The notes beneath the pieces are model-generated. The model saw only the letters and a program-made list of their open reading frames with translations, was not told where the DNA came from and did no database searches. This document shows positions 54,890 through 63,939 of a stretch of DNA of 64,000 nt, piece by piece. Both the position numbers and the translations under genes were made by a program. The stretch is taken from contig JALGPY010000003.1 in the NCBI GenBank assembly GCA_023055425.1, positions 22,503,001 through 22,567,000 of the forward strand. Direction: 5' to 3'. The stretch's first letter is position 1. The number at the start of each line of letters is the position of its first letter. This stretch comes from Linanthus parryae (taxonomy: Eukaryota > Streptophyta > Magnoliopsida > Ericales > Polemoniaceae).

Positions 54890-56190
54890 TTCCAGAGATC
54901 AATCAAGATCGTTGAGCTGTGCAAATTGCTATCATAGAAGATAGGCTTTGTTTGAGATCGTTTCTCGCATAAACTGCTATCATAGCAGACGGATCTTTAG
55001 AAGATCTAACAAGATGACTCTGCACTCGTGTTGCCATCACATTAGACGGGTTTGGATAGTTAACCAAAATTGCTATCGTAACAGATAGGCTTGAGAAGAT
55101 CATTATAAGATCGCATCTGTATAACTTGCTATCCCAAGAGATAGGCGTTAGATGATCGATTGAGATCATTTTTGTATTTCGCTGCTATCGCAAAAGATAG
55201 GCTTTGGATGGTCATGTAAGATCGCATTTTCGTTTGGGTGCTATCGCAAGAGATAGGCTTTAATGATCATTTAAGATCGTATTTGCATTTGATTGCTACC
55301 ATGAGAGATAGGCTTTGGATGATCACTTAAGATCGCATTTGCGTTTGGCTGCTATCGTAAGAGATAGGCTTTAATGATCACTTAAGATCGCATTTGCATT
55401 TGATTGCTACCGTGAGAGATAGGCTTTAGATGATCACTTAAGATCGCATTTGCGTTTGATTGCTACCGTGAGAGATAGGCTTTAGATGATCACTTAAGAT
55501 CGCATTTGCGTTTGATTGCTACCATAAAAGGTAGGCTTTAATGATCACTGAAGATCGCATTTGCATTGGCTGCCATCGTAGGAGATGGGCTTTAGATGAT
55601 TACTTAAGCTCGCATTCGCGCGTAACTGCTATCGTAAGAGATAGGCTTTAGATGATCGATTAAGATCACATTTGCAGTGGCTGCCATCGTAGGAGATGGG
55701 CTTTAGATGATCACTTAAGATCGCGTTCGCGTGTAGCTGCTATCGTAAGAGATAGGCTTTAGATGATCGATTAAGATCACATTTGTATTGGCTGCCATCG
55801 TAGGAGATGGGCTTTAGATGATCACTTAAGATCGCGTTCGCGTGTAGCTGCTATCGTAAGAGATAGGCTTTAGATGATCGATTAAGATCACATTTGTATT
55901 GGCTGCCATCGTAGGAGATGGGCTTTAGATGATCAATTAAGATCACGCTTATGTTGACTGCTATCGTAAAAGATAGGCTTCGGATGATCAGTTGAGATCG
56001 TGTTTGCTATCATATGAGATAGGCTTTGATGATCGATTGAGATCGCATTTGCTATCGTATGAGATAGGCTTTGATGATCAGTTAAGGTCGCATTTGCTAT
56101 CGTATGAGATAGGCTTTGATGATCGATTAAGATCGCGTTTGCTATCGTGTAAGATAGGCTTTGATGATCGATTGAGATCATGTTTGTATT
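54890..56190 (+). repeat. Tandem-repeat array of the Tat element
   Basis: About two dozen units of 54-57 bp built on AGATAGGCTTTAGATGATCA and AAGATCGCATTTG, shortening to ~45 bp units from 55980. Divergence is higher at the left end. Tandem repeats near the 3' side of pol are known in Tat/Ogre elements and can seed satellites. Confidence 0.92.
55568..55930 (+). repeat. Higher-order 111-bp period within the array
   Basis: GGCTGCCATCGTAGGAGATG recurs at 55568, 55679, 55790 and 55901, exactly 111 bases apart. Each period is two alternating monomer types (CCATCGTAGGAGATGGG and CTATCGTAAGAGATAGG), and copies are nearly identical. Confidence 0.9.
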
Positions 56191-56420
56191 TGTTACTATT
56201 GCAGCGAATAAATCATTGTTAACAGTTGTAACAAATTAGATAAAGCGATATAAACAGCAATCAAATATGAACTTCTCATTTGGGAGAATTCTCTTATTAT
56301 GACATTCTCATATGGTAGAGATAGAATTACAATCTTCTCATATGGGAGAGGAGATTGCGAATATCGTAGCCACATGAGACATTAAGCAACGTTATCATAA
56401 AACGTATGAAATAAGAGAAG

Positions 56421-58550
56421 TCAGGGATAGTACTTCTTGATCCAGCGCATGTTGACTGAGCTTGGAGTTGAGGCTGTGCCGTGCAACCTTCGTATGCTGC
56501 AGTAGCCGCTATCGAAGACTTCTGTGACTTCGAAGGGTCCCTCCCAATTAGCTGCGAACTTTGGGTGGGTTGCTTCTCGCATGCAGTGGTCAGATGCGCG
56601 CAAGACCAGGTCGCCAACTGCGAAATCCCGTCGCTGGACTGTCTTGTTGTAGGCGCGCGCGATTCTCTCTCGGTACCGCTTGTTAGTCCTTTGGGCTTGT
56701 TCTCGCTTTTCTTCCCGCAAGACTAAATCATGATCGCGTTTGTTTTCATAGAGCGCATGGAAGGCCAGCCTTGCCGAATTGACTCTGACCTCCGCAGGTA
56801 CCACCGCTTCGGCCCCATAACATAGTAGAAATGGAGAGGCCCCTGTGGGTGTCCTTGGAGAAGTTCTGTAGGCCCACAGAGCTATGTTAAGAGAGTCGGC
56901 CCACTTCTTGTGGTCATCTGCGACCATCTTGCTCAGAATTCTCAGCAGCGTTTTGTTGGTCGCCTCGGCTTGCCCGTTTCCCTTTGGATAATAGGGGGTA
57001 GAGCATATCTGCCTGATATTGTACTCCGCAAGTTTTGTAGCTACCTGACGATTAACAAAAGGAGTACCGTTATCTGAGAGAATAGTATTCGGGATTCCGA
57101 ACCTGCATACGATGTTTTCCTGGATGAAGTTGACCACAGCCAGCGCATTTGCCGTCTTCAGTGGTATTGCTTCCACCCATTTGGTGAACAGCTCAGTTGC
57201 GGTGAGAATGAAATGGTTCCCATGTGACGTTGGTCGGATGGGGCCAATGAAGTCCAAAGCCCATGTGTGAAATGGCCATGGCGTTCCTAGTGCGTGTAGG
57301 TCCACGGCGGGAGCGTGCACTAGGTTCCCTTTGAATTGACATTCTTGGCAACGTCGCACTTTGGTGCGGCAATCGACTTCCATCGTGGGCCAGAAGTATC
57401 CGATTGAGAGGAGCTGTCTGCATAATTTAGCACCTCCCTGGTGTTCCACCTGATGGGAGAGGTCCATGACTTCTTGTGCTTCCCTATCGTCTAGGCATCG
57501 CAGCAAGTTGCCTTCGTGGCCTTTTCGCCAAAGCAGATTTTCTTGAACCACATATCGAGAAGCTTTCCTCCTTAATTTGTCTGCCTCTTTTCTCGATTCG
57601 GGCACGGTGCCCTTGGTGAGGAATTCAAACAATGGCTTTCTCCAGTCTGTGTCGTCGTCGATTAGAGCGACAAGAAGAGAATCTTTGATTAGTGCGCAAC
57701 TCTCGCACTTCCCTTGTATCAGAGCTGCAGCTGTTGACATGCCTGGCCAATGAATGCCATATCTCTGAGCTTTCCTGTAGATTGACACCTCGCTTTCTCC
57801 GCAAGCGTGTTGGTGAATCCTTTCTAACAGCTGTTGTCCCTCTTGCTCGGAGACACAACGCATGAGTATTCCTCCAGGACCCTTGTAGTAAAGGGTGTTG
57901 TCGTGGATGCAGTATCCTTTCGTGAGCACCCAGCTTTCGCTACTGGTGCCTTTCGCAATAGCTTGCAGGATTGCTTTTCGCCAGTCTGCGTCATCCATGT
58001 GTTCGTCGTCGCACGCATCTTCTGTTAATGCCGACGATGTTCGCACTTCGATGGAAATCCTCGCAGGGCATTTGTCAATGCTGACCTTAGATCCCAGAGT
58101 TGCTAAGGCGTCTGCATGCCTGTTGTCCGCTCGGGGTTTGTGCTCGTATTTCACGTCGCAGAATTGCTGCATCAGCTTTTGCACTAGGGTACGGTATGGC
58201 AGGAGGTTGATCTCCTTTAAACCGTATTCGCCCGAGGCCTGCTTAACAATCAGCTTGGAATCTCCCATGACTGTTAAGTTGCTCACTTCCAAAGCTTTCG
58301 CTGCACGGAGCCCCGCGATCAGAGCCTCGTATTCCGCCTCGTTGTTCGTGACTGCGAAGTTGAGTTTTGCGGACATCTGTATGACTTCACCGTCTGGCTT
58401 TGTCAAGACTATCCCAATTCCTCCACCTTTTCTGGTTGACGAACCGTCGAAGTGGAGGGTCCAATAGGGCACGTCAATCGCGTAGATTTCAGGGCCTTCG
58501 AGCTCTTCCTCGATCACAGGTTCGTGACTGTTGTCGGGGAAATGTGCCAA
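56421..58550 (-). CDS. Tat Pol C-terminal part: archaeal-type RNase H and integrase (709 aa)
   Basis: Residues about 30-150 are the second RNase H: WTLHFDGSSTRKGGGIGIVL (Asp), NNEAEYEALIAGL (Glu), VMGDSKLIV (Asp), NRHADALATL. The integrase zinc finger is near 370-410 (H.H about HQVEHQGG, CQECQ). Catalytic Asp in WALDFIGPI near 428, Asp in ILSDNGTPF near 491, Glu in GNGQAEATNK near 525. The C-terminus has GDLVLR and NWEGPFEV (GPY/F-like). No chromodomain. All key residues are present. In this copy it is one base out of frame with the RT part: the frames meet at GCGGGT (minus), with one G more than expected (plus strand CCC at 58562-58564). Confidence 0.95.
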   Translation of the reverse strand: MAHFPDNSHEPVIEEELEGPEIYAIDVPYWTLHFDGSSTRKGGGIGIVLTKPDGEVIQMSAKLNFAVTNNEAEYEALIAGLRAAKALEVSNLTVMGDSKLIVKQASGEYGLKEINLLPYRTLVQKLMQQFCDVKYEHKPRADNRHADALATLGSKVSIDKCPARISIEVRTSSALTEDACDDEHMDDADWRKAILQAIAKGTSSESWVLTKGYCIHDNTLYYKGPGGILMRCVSEQEGQQLLERIHQHACGESEVSIYRKAQRYGIHWPGMSTAAALIQGKCESCALIKDSLLVALIDDDTDWRKPLFEFLTKGTVPESRKEADKLRRKASRYVVQENLLWRKGHEGNLLRCLDDREAQEVMDLSHQVEHQGGAKLCRQLLSIGYFWPTMEVDCRTKVRRCQECQFKGNLVHAPAVDLHALGTPWPFHTWALDFIGPIRPTSHGNHFILTATELFTKWVEAIPLKTANALAVVNFIQENIVCRFGIPNTILSDNGTPFVNRQVATKLAEYNIRQICSTPYYPKGNGQAEATNKTLLRILSKMVADDHKKWADSLNIALWAYRTSPRTPTGASPFLLCYGAEAVVPAEVRVNSARLAFHALYENKRDHDLVLREEKREQAQRTNKRYRERIARAYNKTVQRRDFAVGDLVLRASDHCMREATHPKFAANWEGPFEVTEVFDSGYCSIRRLHGTASTPSSVNMRWIKKYYP

Positions 58551-60159
58551 CAGATCTGCTACCCGCCTGCGATTTGATCGCTCTTGGTTTCACGCATGTG
58601 ATGTCGTATTGAGAGATGGTCATATACCATTTCGCCAATCTCCCGCCCGGAGTAGTGTGAGTTAGCAAGTATCTTATGGGGTCGCTTTTGGTGACCACCA
58701 CTACTTTGTGCGATGCAAAATAGTGTCTCAACTTCTCTATCACAAAGAATAAGGCAAGGCAATGACGTTCGATGTCTGTGTACCTTGATTCAGCAGGCTG
58801 CACAATGCGAGAGATGTAATAGATAGGCCTCTCTTGTCCCTCATATACCTGGGCCAAGAGTGCTCCTATAGATCTCCTTGTTGATGTAAGATATAGCAGA
58901 AGCGGCGATCCCAGTTGAGGCGCGATCATAATCTTTGGGGATGTAAGTATCTCCTTTAGCTTTTCGAATGCGGCTTCGTGATCAGGAGCCCAGTTGTACG
59001 CGGCGTCCTTCTTGAGGAGGGTGCTGAAGCAGCACGTGATCTCGGCGATTGCTGGGATGAATCTCCGCAGATATGACAATTTTCCCAAGAATGTTTTCAA
59101 GGTACTTTGGTCTTGAGGTGGTGTCATGCTGGTGATGGCTGACACTTTCGCAGGGTCAGGCTCAATTCCTTGGCGATGGACTACGCATCCCAGAAACTTC
59201 CCCGAAGTCACGCCGAACGCGCATTTCATGGGGTTCATTTTCAGTTGAAAGCTCCTGCATCTGTTGAATACCTTTCGCAGGTCTGCAAGGTGATCTGCTT
59301 CATGCCTGGATTTGACTACCAGGTCATCCACATAGAATTCCACTTCTTTGTGCATCATGTCGTGGAATAGGGCCATCATGGCCCGCTGATAGGTTGCGCC
59401 CGCATTCTTAAGACCGAATGGCATTACCGTATAGTTGAATACCCCCACGGGAGTGATGAATGCAGTTTTTCTTGCATCTTCGGGATCCATCTTGATTTGA
59501 TTGTACCCGCTGAAGCCGTCCATGAAACTGAACATGCGATGGCCTGCTGTTGAATCAATGAGTAAATCAATGTTAGGCAGCGGGAAATCGTCCTTAGGAC
59601 AGAAGCGATTAAGATCTCGGAAGTCCACGCAGATGCGGAGCTGTCCGTTCTTCTTCACCACTGGCACGATGTTGGCCAACCATGTGGGATGGTGATTGGG
59701 CTCTATGAACTTGGCATCTAGGAGTTTGACAATCTCCTGTTTGATCTTCACGTTGAGCTCTGGCCTAAAGCTTCTGGTGCTTTGCTTGACCGGTTTAGAC
59801 CCTGGGATGATGTCTAAACGGTGCATGGTGATGCTCGTGTCCAGACCCGGCATCTCGTCGTATTCCCATGCGAACACGTCCTTGTATTCAGTTAGGAGCT
59901 GCAGCAGTCCTTGTTCCTCTTCGCTTGTGAGGTCCGCACTCAGGAAGACTGGTCTTTTCTTTTCCTCGTTCGGGCGGAGGAACACTTCCTTAAGCTCTTG
60001 CTTTTGTGGTCTTGGCCTGTCTTCCATGCATTCGGGGGCTTCTTTGAGTTTCTCGTCTGAAACGATCTGTGTTGGCTCTTCTGTCAGCGCAACTTGTTTG
60101 ATTCGATTGATTTGCCCAGGGACATCCCCATGCCCGTGTGAGGACGTCCCCGCGCACCT
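58489..60159 (-). CDS. Tat Pol: reverse transcriptase and first RNase H
   Basis: The frame is open from just after the TGA at 60160; the first Met is at 60027 (512 aa to 58489). RT motifs: LRICVDFRDLNRFCPKDDFP, SFMDGFSGYNQI, VMPFGLKNAGATYQRA and the catalytic FYVDDLVVKS near residue 227. The Gypsy RNase H follows (YISRIVQPAESRYTDIE). The last ~20 residues after KSQA are out of frame because of the one-base shift. It is in the same frame as the protease ORF, separated by a single TGA, so expression needs readthrough or splicing, as reported for related Tat/Ogre elements. Confidence 0.93.
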   Translation of the reverse strand, partial: RCAGTSSHGHGDVPGQINRIKQVALTEEPTQIVSDEKLKEAPECMEDRPRPQKQELKEVFLRPNEEKKRPVFLSADLTSEEEQGLLQLLTEYKDVFAWEYDEMPGLDTSITMHRLDIIPGSKPVKQSTRSFRPELNVKIKQEIVKLLDAKFIEPNHHPTWLANIVPVVKKNGQLRICVDFRDLNRFCPKDDFPLPNIDLLIDSTAGHRMFSFMDGFSGYNQIKMDPEDARKTAFITPVGVFNYTVMPFGLKNAGATYQRAMMALFHDMMHKEVEFYVDDLVVKSRHEADHLADLRKVFNRCRSFQLKMNPMKCAFGVTSGKFLGCVVHRQGIEPDPAKVSAITSMTPPQDQSTLKTFLGKLSYLRRFIPAIAEITCCFSTLLKKDAAYNWAPDHEAAFEKLKEILTSPKIMIAPQLGSPLLLYLTSTRRSIGALLAQVYEGQERPIYYISRIVQPAESRYTDIERHCLALFFVIEKLRHYFASHKVVVVTKSDPIRYLLTHTTPGGRLAKWYMTISQYDITCVKPRAIKSQAGSRSVGTFPRQQSRTCDRGRARRP

Positions 60160-60993
60160 TCATATGCGATAGCATTTCTTCCCGTTGGCGTAGAAGCTCT
60201 CTATCTCCTTGCCCTCGGGGTCGTGTTTTGCGATCCTCTTCAGAGTGTACACACTCTTGCGGTGATATGCGATACGCGGCGCCTCTTCGTGAATAGGCGG
60301 CGTTTCCTTGGTATCTCCCCTTGTTACCATCACACCTGCAGGTGACTGGTCCTTGATGTCCTCCCAGAGAGGTAAAGGAGTGGGGTTGAATGGTCCGGGT
60401 GTTTGCTCGTCCGCCATCTCGGTGAACCACACCGCCTCGCTGAGGTGCGCTTCGTCCAAGTTGAACGGGTTGGTTGAGGCCGGTATCTCGATAATCCTGT
60501 CGTTCCAGATAGCTTTCATCACCTGGTGAGCCGTCGAAGGAATCGCGTCGAAGCGATGAATCCAGGCTCGACCTATGATCATGTGGTATGTGGTGTTTGC
60601 GTCTATGACATAGAACTTCGCCGAGCACTTGATTTTGCCGATCTGAACGCCCAGGCGGATCCACCCGATCGTCATTCTGGAATCGCTTCCGAATCCCACC
60701 AGCGGGGATGGACGCTTGACTACCTTGTGCTCGGGGATCCCTGCTAGCTTCAGTGTGTGGAGTGGAACAACATTGACCGCTGCTCCTCCATCGACGAATG
60801 CTCGCTTGAATTCGACGCCGTTGATGATGGCGGTCACGTACAGGGGCCTCTGGTGGCTCGCATCTGTCTTTTTGTCGCTGGCAGAAAAGGTCATAATCTT
60901 TTCTGTGGAACGGGACGCCCTGACGACTTTCCCGTTGGAGACCACGAGGTCCTCCTCGTAGTCCTCTGCTACCCTTAAGATTGCTTTTGTCAC
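60160..60993 (-). CDS. Tat protease ORF (277 aa)
   Basis: It contains the retropepsin-like site FVDGGAAVNVVPL and the YHMIIGRAWIHRFDAIPST flap-to-core region typical of Tat proteases. The frame overlaps the gag end and is in a different phase, opening upstream of the GTG at 60993, so frameshifting or splicing from gag is expected. It ends at TGA after KKCYRI, directly in frame with RT. Confidence 0.88.
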   Translation of the reverse strand: MTKAILRVAEDYEEDLVVSNGKVVRASRSTEKIMTFSASDKKTDASHQRPLYVTAIINGVEFKRAFVDGGAAVNVVPLHTLKLAGIPEHKVVKRPSPLVGFGSDSRMTIGWIRLGVQIGKIKCSAKFYVIDANTTYHMIIGRAWIHRFDAIPSTAHQVMKAIWNDRIIEIPASTNPFNLDEAHLSEAVWFTEMADEQTPGPFNPTPLPLWEDIKDQSPAGVMVTRGDTKETPPIHEEAPRIAYHRKSVYTLKRIAKHDPEGKEIESFYANGKKCYRI

Positions 60994-62771
60994 GTCCGCT
61001 CGACATTTTCGGAGAAGTTCATCTCGTTGAAAAATCTGTCGAAGCCGTGCGACCCTTTCATGCGGTCGGCACGCTCATCTTCCGTGTCCATGCTGTAGTC
61101 TTCATCTTCATGGACCTCAGCAACGATGGGCAGACCATCCTCTGCGACTTCTTCCAAGTCCACTATCGAGATCATGGCGACCTCTTTGCCTTTTGAGCCC
61201 GAATCTGTATGGGCAGGCAGCGGGTTGTTGCGCACATCCTTCCGATGGTCGCTGACGATGAGTTCGCCGCTCTTCATCTTCTGATCGAGCGTGAATCTGA
61301 GCTTCTTGCACTCGGCTGTGGGGTGCATGACCTTGCCGTGGTATTCGCACCACTTAGGGTCCCTCGTCATCTCCTTGGAGGGTGCTTTCTCGAGCGGTGG
61401 GAGGACGCCGTCCTTACGCCACTGTCTGCATAGATCGCTTGCTTCCTCCACCGAGCATGGCAGAGGCGGTGCATCGAAGTTTGCAGCCTTCGCTTGCTTC
61501 TGGGGCGAAACTGTATTGACCTCAGCTTCGCGTCCCCGCTTGTAACCAAATCTGCCGATCTTGTAGGTGGTGCCGCTCGCAGGTCGTTCTGGAGCGCTCT
61601 TCTTCCTCTGTCTCTCGACAATGGGCTCGATGTTCATCGTGCACTCGATGAGCTTTGAAAACGTCGGTGTTTGCAAATTGATCAGCATGCTTTTGTACTC
61701 ATCTCGCATGCACTGCAGGCATATCTCTACGAGCCGGCTTTCGAGCATGGGATCCTTGCACTCCAAGGATTTCGCTCTGAATTTCTTGATGAAAGTGATT
61801 CCATCTTCCTCGCGTTTCTGATACATCCGTGAGAGGTGGATCATCGTCACCTTTTCTTCCATCTGGAAGAACTTGGTATAGAACTTCTGGACCATGTCGT
61901 CCCAAGTCTTCACAGATCCGGGTTCCAACGTCCGGTACCATTTGTATGCTACATTCCCAAGGGTTTTTGGGAACTCTCGCATCAGCAGCTTGGGATCAGC
62001 TCCGTATGGACCCATGACATCGATGAAACGCATGACATGCTCATGAGCGTTTCCATTGACGTCTTCGAACTTGTCCCATTTGGGGGCCTTGTACCCCGCC
62101 GGGTTAGGCATGAGATAGATCTCTCGTGGGATGGGTGGATCATTGTCTAGCTTCGGGATGATGGTATCCGCGAATGACTGATGAGCCAAGATGGAGTCCA
62201 CGCGCTTCTGCAAGGACGTCATGCATTCTGGGAGGCTTCCCTCGGTAGCTGCCGGAGGAGTTGCCGTAGGCGGTGGCGACACATATGCCGCCGGAGGATT
62301 GGGAGTGTATTGACTGCCCGCGTTTCCCCAAATCGTCGCTGGTGGAGGCAAAGTGTACTGCAAAGTTGGGTTAGACGCCAAAGCCGTGGGCTGAGAGGCG
62401 TGAGCAGCAGGGGGTAGCATTTGCGCTGTTGATCCCTGGATCGAAGGCAGCTGCGCGGCTGACGGTGGAGTTTGCAGATGAGGGTTGGGAGGCGTGGCCG
62501 ACGCTCCCAATCCTGGAGCAGTAGGGGTTCCTCCTCCCTGAGGGGTGGCGGTACCTGGTGGAGGATTTGGCGCAAGGGTGCCCAGAACGGCCAAGATCCG
62601 CTCCAACTGCGCAGATTGAGACTTGAGGGCTTTTGCCTGACTTTGGACAGTGGCGTCCAAAGACTCCAAAGTTGGTGCCTCGCCGGGAGTCGTCGGAGTA
62701 CGGCGAGCTTCGTCTCCCGAGGGAGTTTCGGTGGAAGGCGACCGGTTGCTGACATCATCCTCCTGAGACAT
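60990..62771 (-). CDS. Tat Gag (593 aa)
   Basis: The N-terminal ~180 residues are proline/alanine/threonine rich, with a leucine-containing helix (LESLDATVQSQAKALKSQ). The Gag capsid-like region runs about 230-400 (PKWDKFEDVNGNAHEHVMRF, WYRTLEPGSVKTWDDMVQKF). A CX-type segment WCEYHGKVMHPTAECKKLR near 490 resembles the zinc-binding segment of Tat Gags. The ATG is only 41 bases from the LTR end. It ends NVERT, overlapping the protease frame. Confidence 0.93.
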   Translation of the reverse strand: MSQEDDVSNRSPSTETPSGDEARRTPTTPGEAPTLESLDATVQSQAKALKSQSAQLERILAVLGTLAPNPPPGTATPQGGGTPTAPGLGASATPPNPHLQTPPSAAQLPSIQGSTAQMLPPAAHASQPTALASNPTLQYTLPPPATIWGNAGSQYTPNPPAAYVSPPPTATPPAATEGSLPECMTSLQKRVDSILAHQSFADTIIPKLDNDPPIPREIYLMPNPAGYKAPKWDKFEDVNGNAHEHVMRFIDVMGPYGADPKLLMREFPKTLGNVAYKWYRTLEPGSVKTWDDMVQKFYTKFFQMEEKVTMIHLSRMYQKREEDGITFIKKFRAKSLECKDPMLESRLVEICLQCMRDEYKSMLINLQTPTFSKLIECTMNIEPIVERQRKKSAPERPASGTTYKIGRFGYKRGREAEVNTVSPQKQAKAANFDAPPLPCSVEEASDLCRQWRKDGVLPPLEKAPSKEMTRDPKWCEYHGKVMHPTAECKKLRFTLDQKMKSGELIVSDHRKDVRNNPLPAHTDSGSKGKEVAMISIVDLEEVAEDGLPIVAEVHEDEDYSMDTEDERADRMKGSHGFDRFFNEMNFSENVERT

Positions 62772-62791
62772 GGTTGCTTTTGCCGGTAAGT

Positions 62792-62809
62792 TTCACGTCG
62801 GGTTCACCA
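62792..62809 (-). other. Tat primer binding site
   Basis: Minus strand, three bases after the 5' LTR: TGGTGAACCCGACGTGAA. The TGG start matches a tRNA CCA end. I do not assign the tRNA. Confidence 0.7.
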
Positions 62810-62812
62810 AAA

Positions 62813-63438
62813 TGTGCACAGGAGATTCCGGCAGGGAGACCTCCGTGTACACCGTACGTAGTGGATCAGGGATCGCACAGGAAGAATAGGGGTGTGTGTA
62901 GGGAGAGAGCAAGTCAGTAGCAATGTCTGAGAGAGAGACAGAGGTTTGGCAGAGCTTCCGCGTATGGCAGTGTTGTTCTCCTTTGTATGGAAAGGTTAAC
63001 GATGTATATATACTGGAGAACGTGACCGTTGTAGTGTGGTTAATGCGCCCATTAATGGCGGCTTAATTAGCTTAACCATAACGGCACGTTCGTCCGAGTA
63101 TATAGGAACCGTTAGAGCACGTGGTGCGCAAGTACCGGAACCGTTACGAGGTTGACCGGGTTTGACCGGATTGACCGGGTCTAGGGAGCTCGTGCCATAA
63201 ATCTCTCAAAACAGTTACTAAAGGTCGCGCGCGGGCTTGGCTCGCACGCGACAGGGCTTACTCTAGCCTCCAAACCACAAATCCCTACAAGTCCCGTGCA
63301 GTGGTATGCGAGGGCTCTGTCTCGCAGCCCCCACATGGATCAGCTCGGCTGGTGATCCTGTGTGTGTGGAGCACAATATGGTGTGCTGGATGCTTGCCAC
63401 GTGGCCTAGATCTGCCATGTCATAAAGCAGTATCTACA
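62813..63438 (-). mobile_element. Tat element 5' LTR
   Basis: 626 bp, one difference by eye from the 3' LTR. Directly followed on the minus strand by TTT, the primer binding site and gag. Confidence 0.97.
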
Positions 63439-63443
63439 AGAAT

Positions 63444-63830
63444 GACGTATCATACTTTGTTATTCATGGATTGATGCATATCGTGTCTGCTTGATCGGAC
63501 GATTAATATTTTTTTTTTTGGTCTGAGATGTGTGGATAACATCGTGTTTGTGTATCGTCTTCGCCTGATGTGTATTGTTGTTTTCTGAAGTTGAGTATGC
63601 CTGGCAGTAGACGATGCTTAATTGACTTGTATTGCAGATTGCATTTATTGGAGATGTGTGTGCTTAAATATGCATGTCAATCAGTTTAATGTAATCATGA
63701 TATGAACAGGTGCTGTATATTACCAGTTCATGCACAACACAGTGTATTGTTAATGATTATTATTTAAACTTGATATTTAAGATGCAGAGTGATACTCATT
63801 ATTTGTACCGAATACTTATCTATATACATG
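63444..63830 (+). repeat. Third copy of the gene-upstream repeat
   Basis: 63590-63730 matches the repeats at 46600-47050 (TTGCATTTATTGGAGATGTG, GCATGTCAATCAGTTTAATG, CAGTTCATGCACAA). The sequence before it continues the flank interrupted by the Tat insertion. Confidence 0.7.
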
Positions 63831-63836
63831 CATCAA

Positions 63837-63848
63837 CTCTCTATATAA
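63837..63848 (+). promoter_or_regulatory. TATA box of the 63940 gene
   Basis: CTCTATATAAAC about 95 bases before the ATG. Confidence 0.5.
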
Positions 63849-63939
63849 ACCACTTTCCACGTATTATTTTCTATCAATTCTTTCTGTAGTGCAGCAGCAC
63901 CAAGAACAAGAACACAATTAGCTATTTTTCAACACAACT

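Larger units (their letters stand above)
47778..63438 (-). mobile_element. Tat-lineage Ty3/Gypsy retrotransposon, 15.66 kb, nearly intact
   Basis: Both LTRs are 626 bp and by eye differ at one position (A/G near 47786/62821). Perfect 5-bp duplications AGAAT flank it (47773-47777 and 63439-63443). The minus strand encodes gag, protease, RT-RNase H, a second archaeal-type RNase H and integrase. The second RNase H and the GNGQAEATNK integrase motif are Tat-clade traits. Between integrase and the 3' LTR lie a tandem-repeat array and a spliced gene on the opposite strand. Extra antisense frames are known in Tat elements; a complete one is what makes this copy notable. The near-identical LTRs mean very recent insertion. 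Confidence 0.97.

Noticed and set aside
54890..56190. CRISPR-like regular spacing
   Set aside because: The whole unit is repeated with no unique spacers, and it lies inside a plant retrotransposon.
57895..58467. 190-codon plus-strand frame
   Set aside because: Antisense to the archaeal-type RNase H coding sequence; no motif.
59990..61006. 338-codon minus-strand frame starting MSSGRDK
   Set aside because: It overlaps the protease and RT start in another frame, is arginine/glutamine rich, and lacks any domain.
62219..62758. 179-codon frame within gag
   Set aside because: Out-of-phase reading of the proline-rich gag N-terminus.
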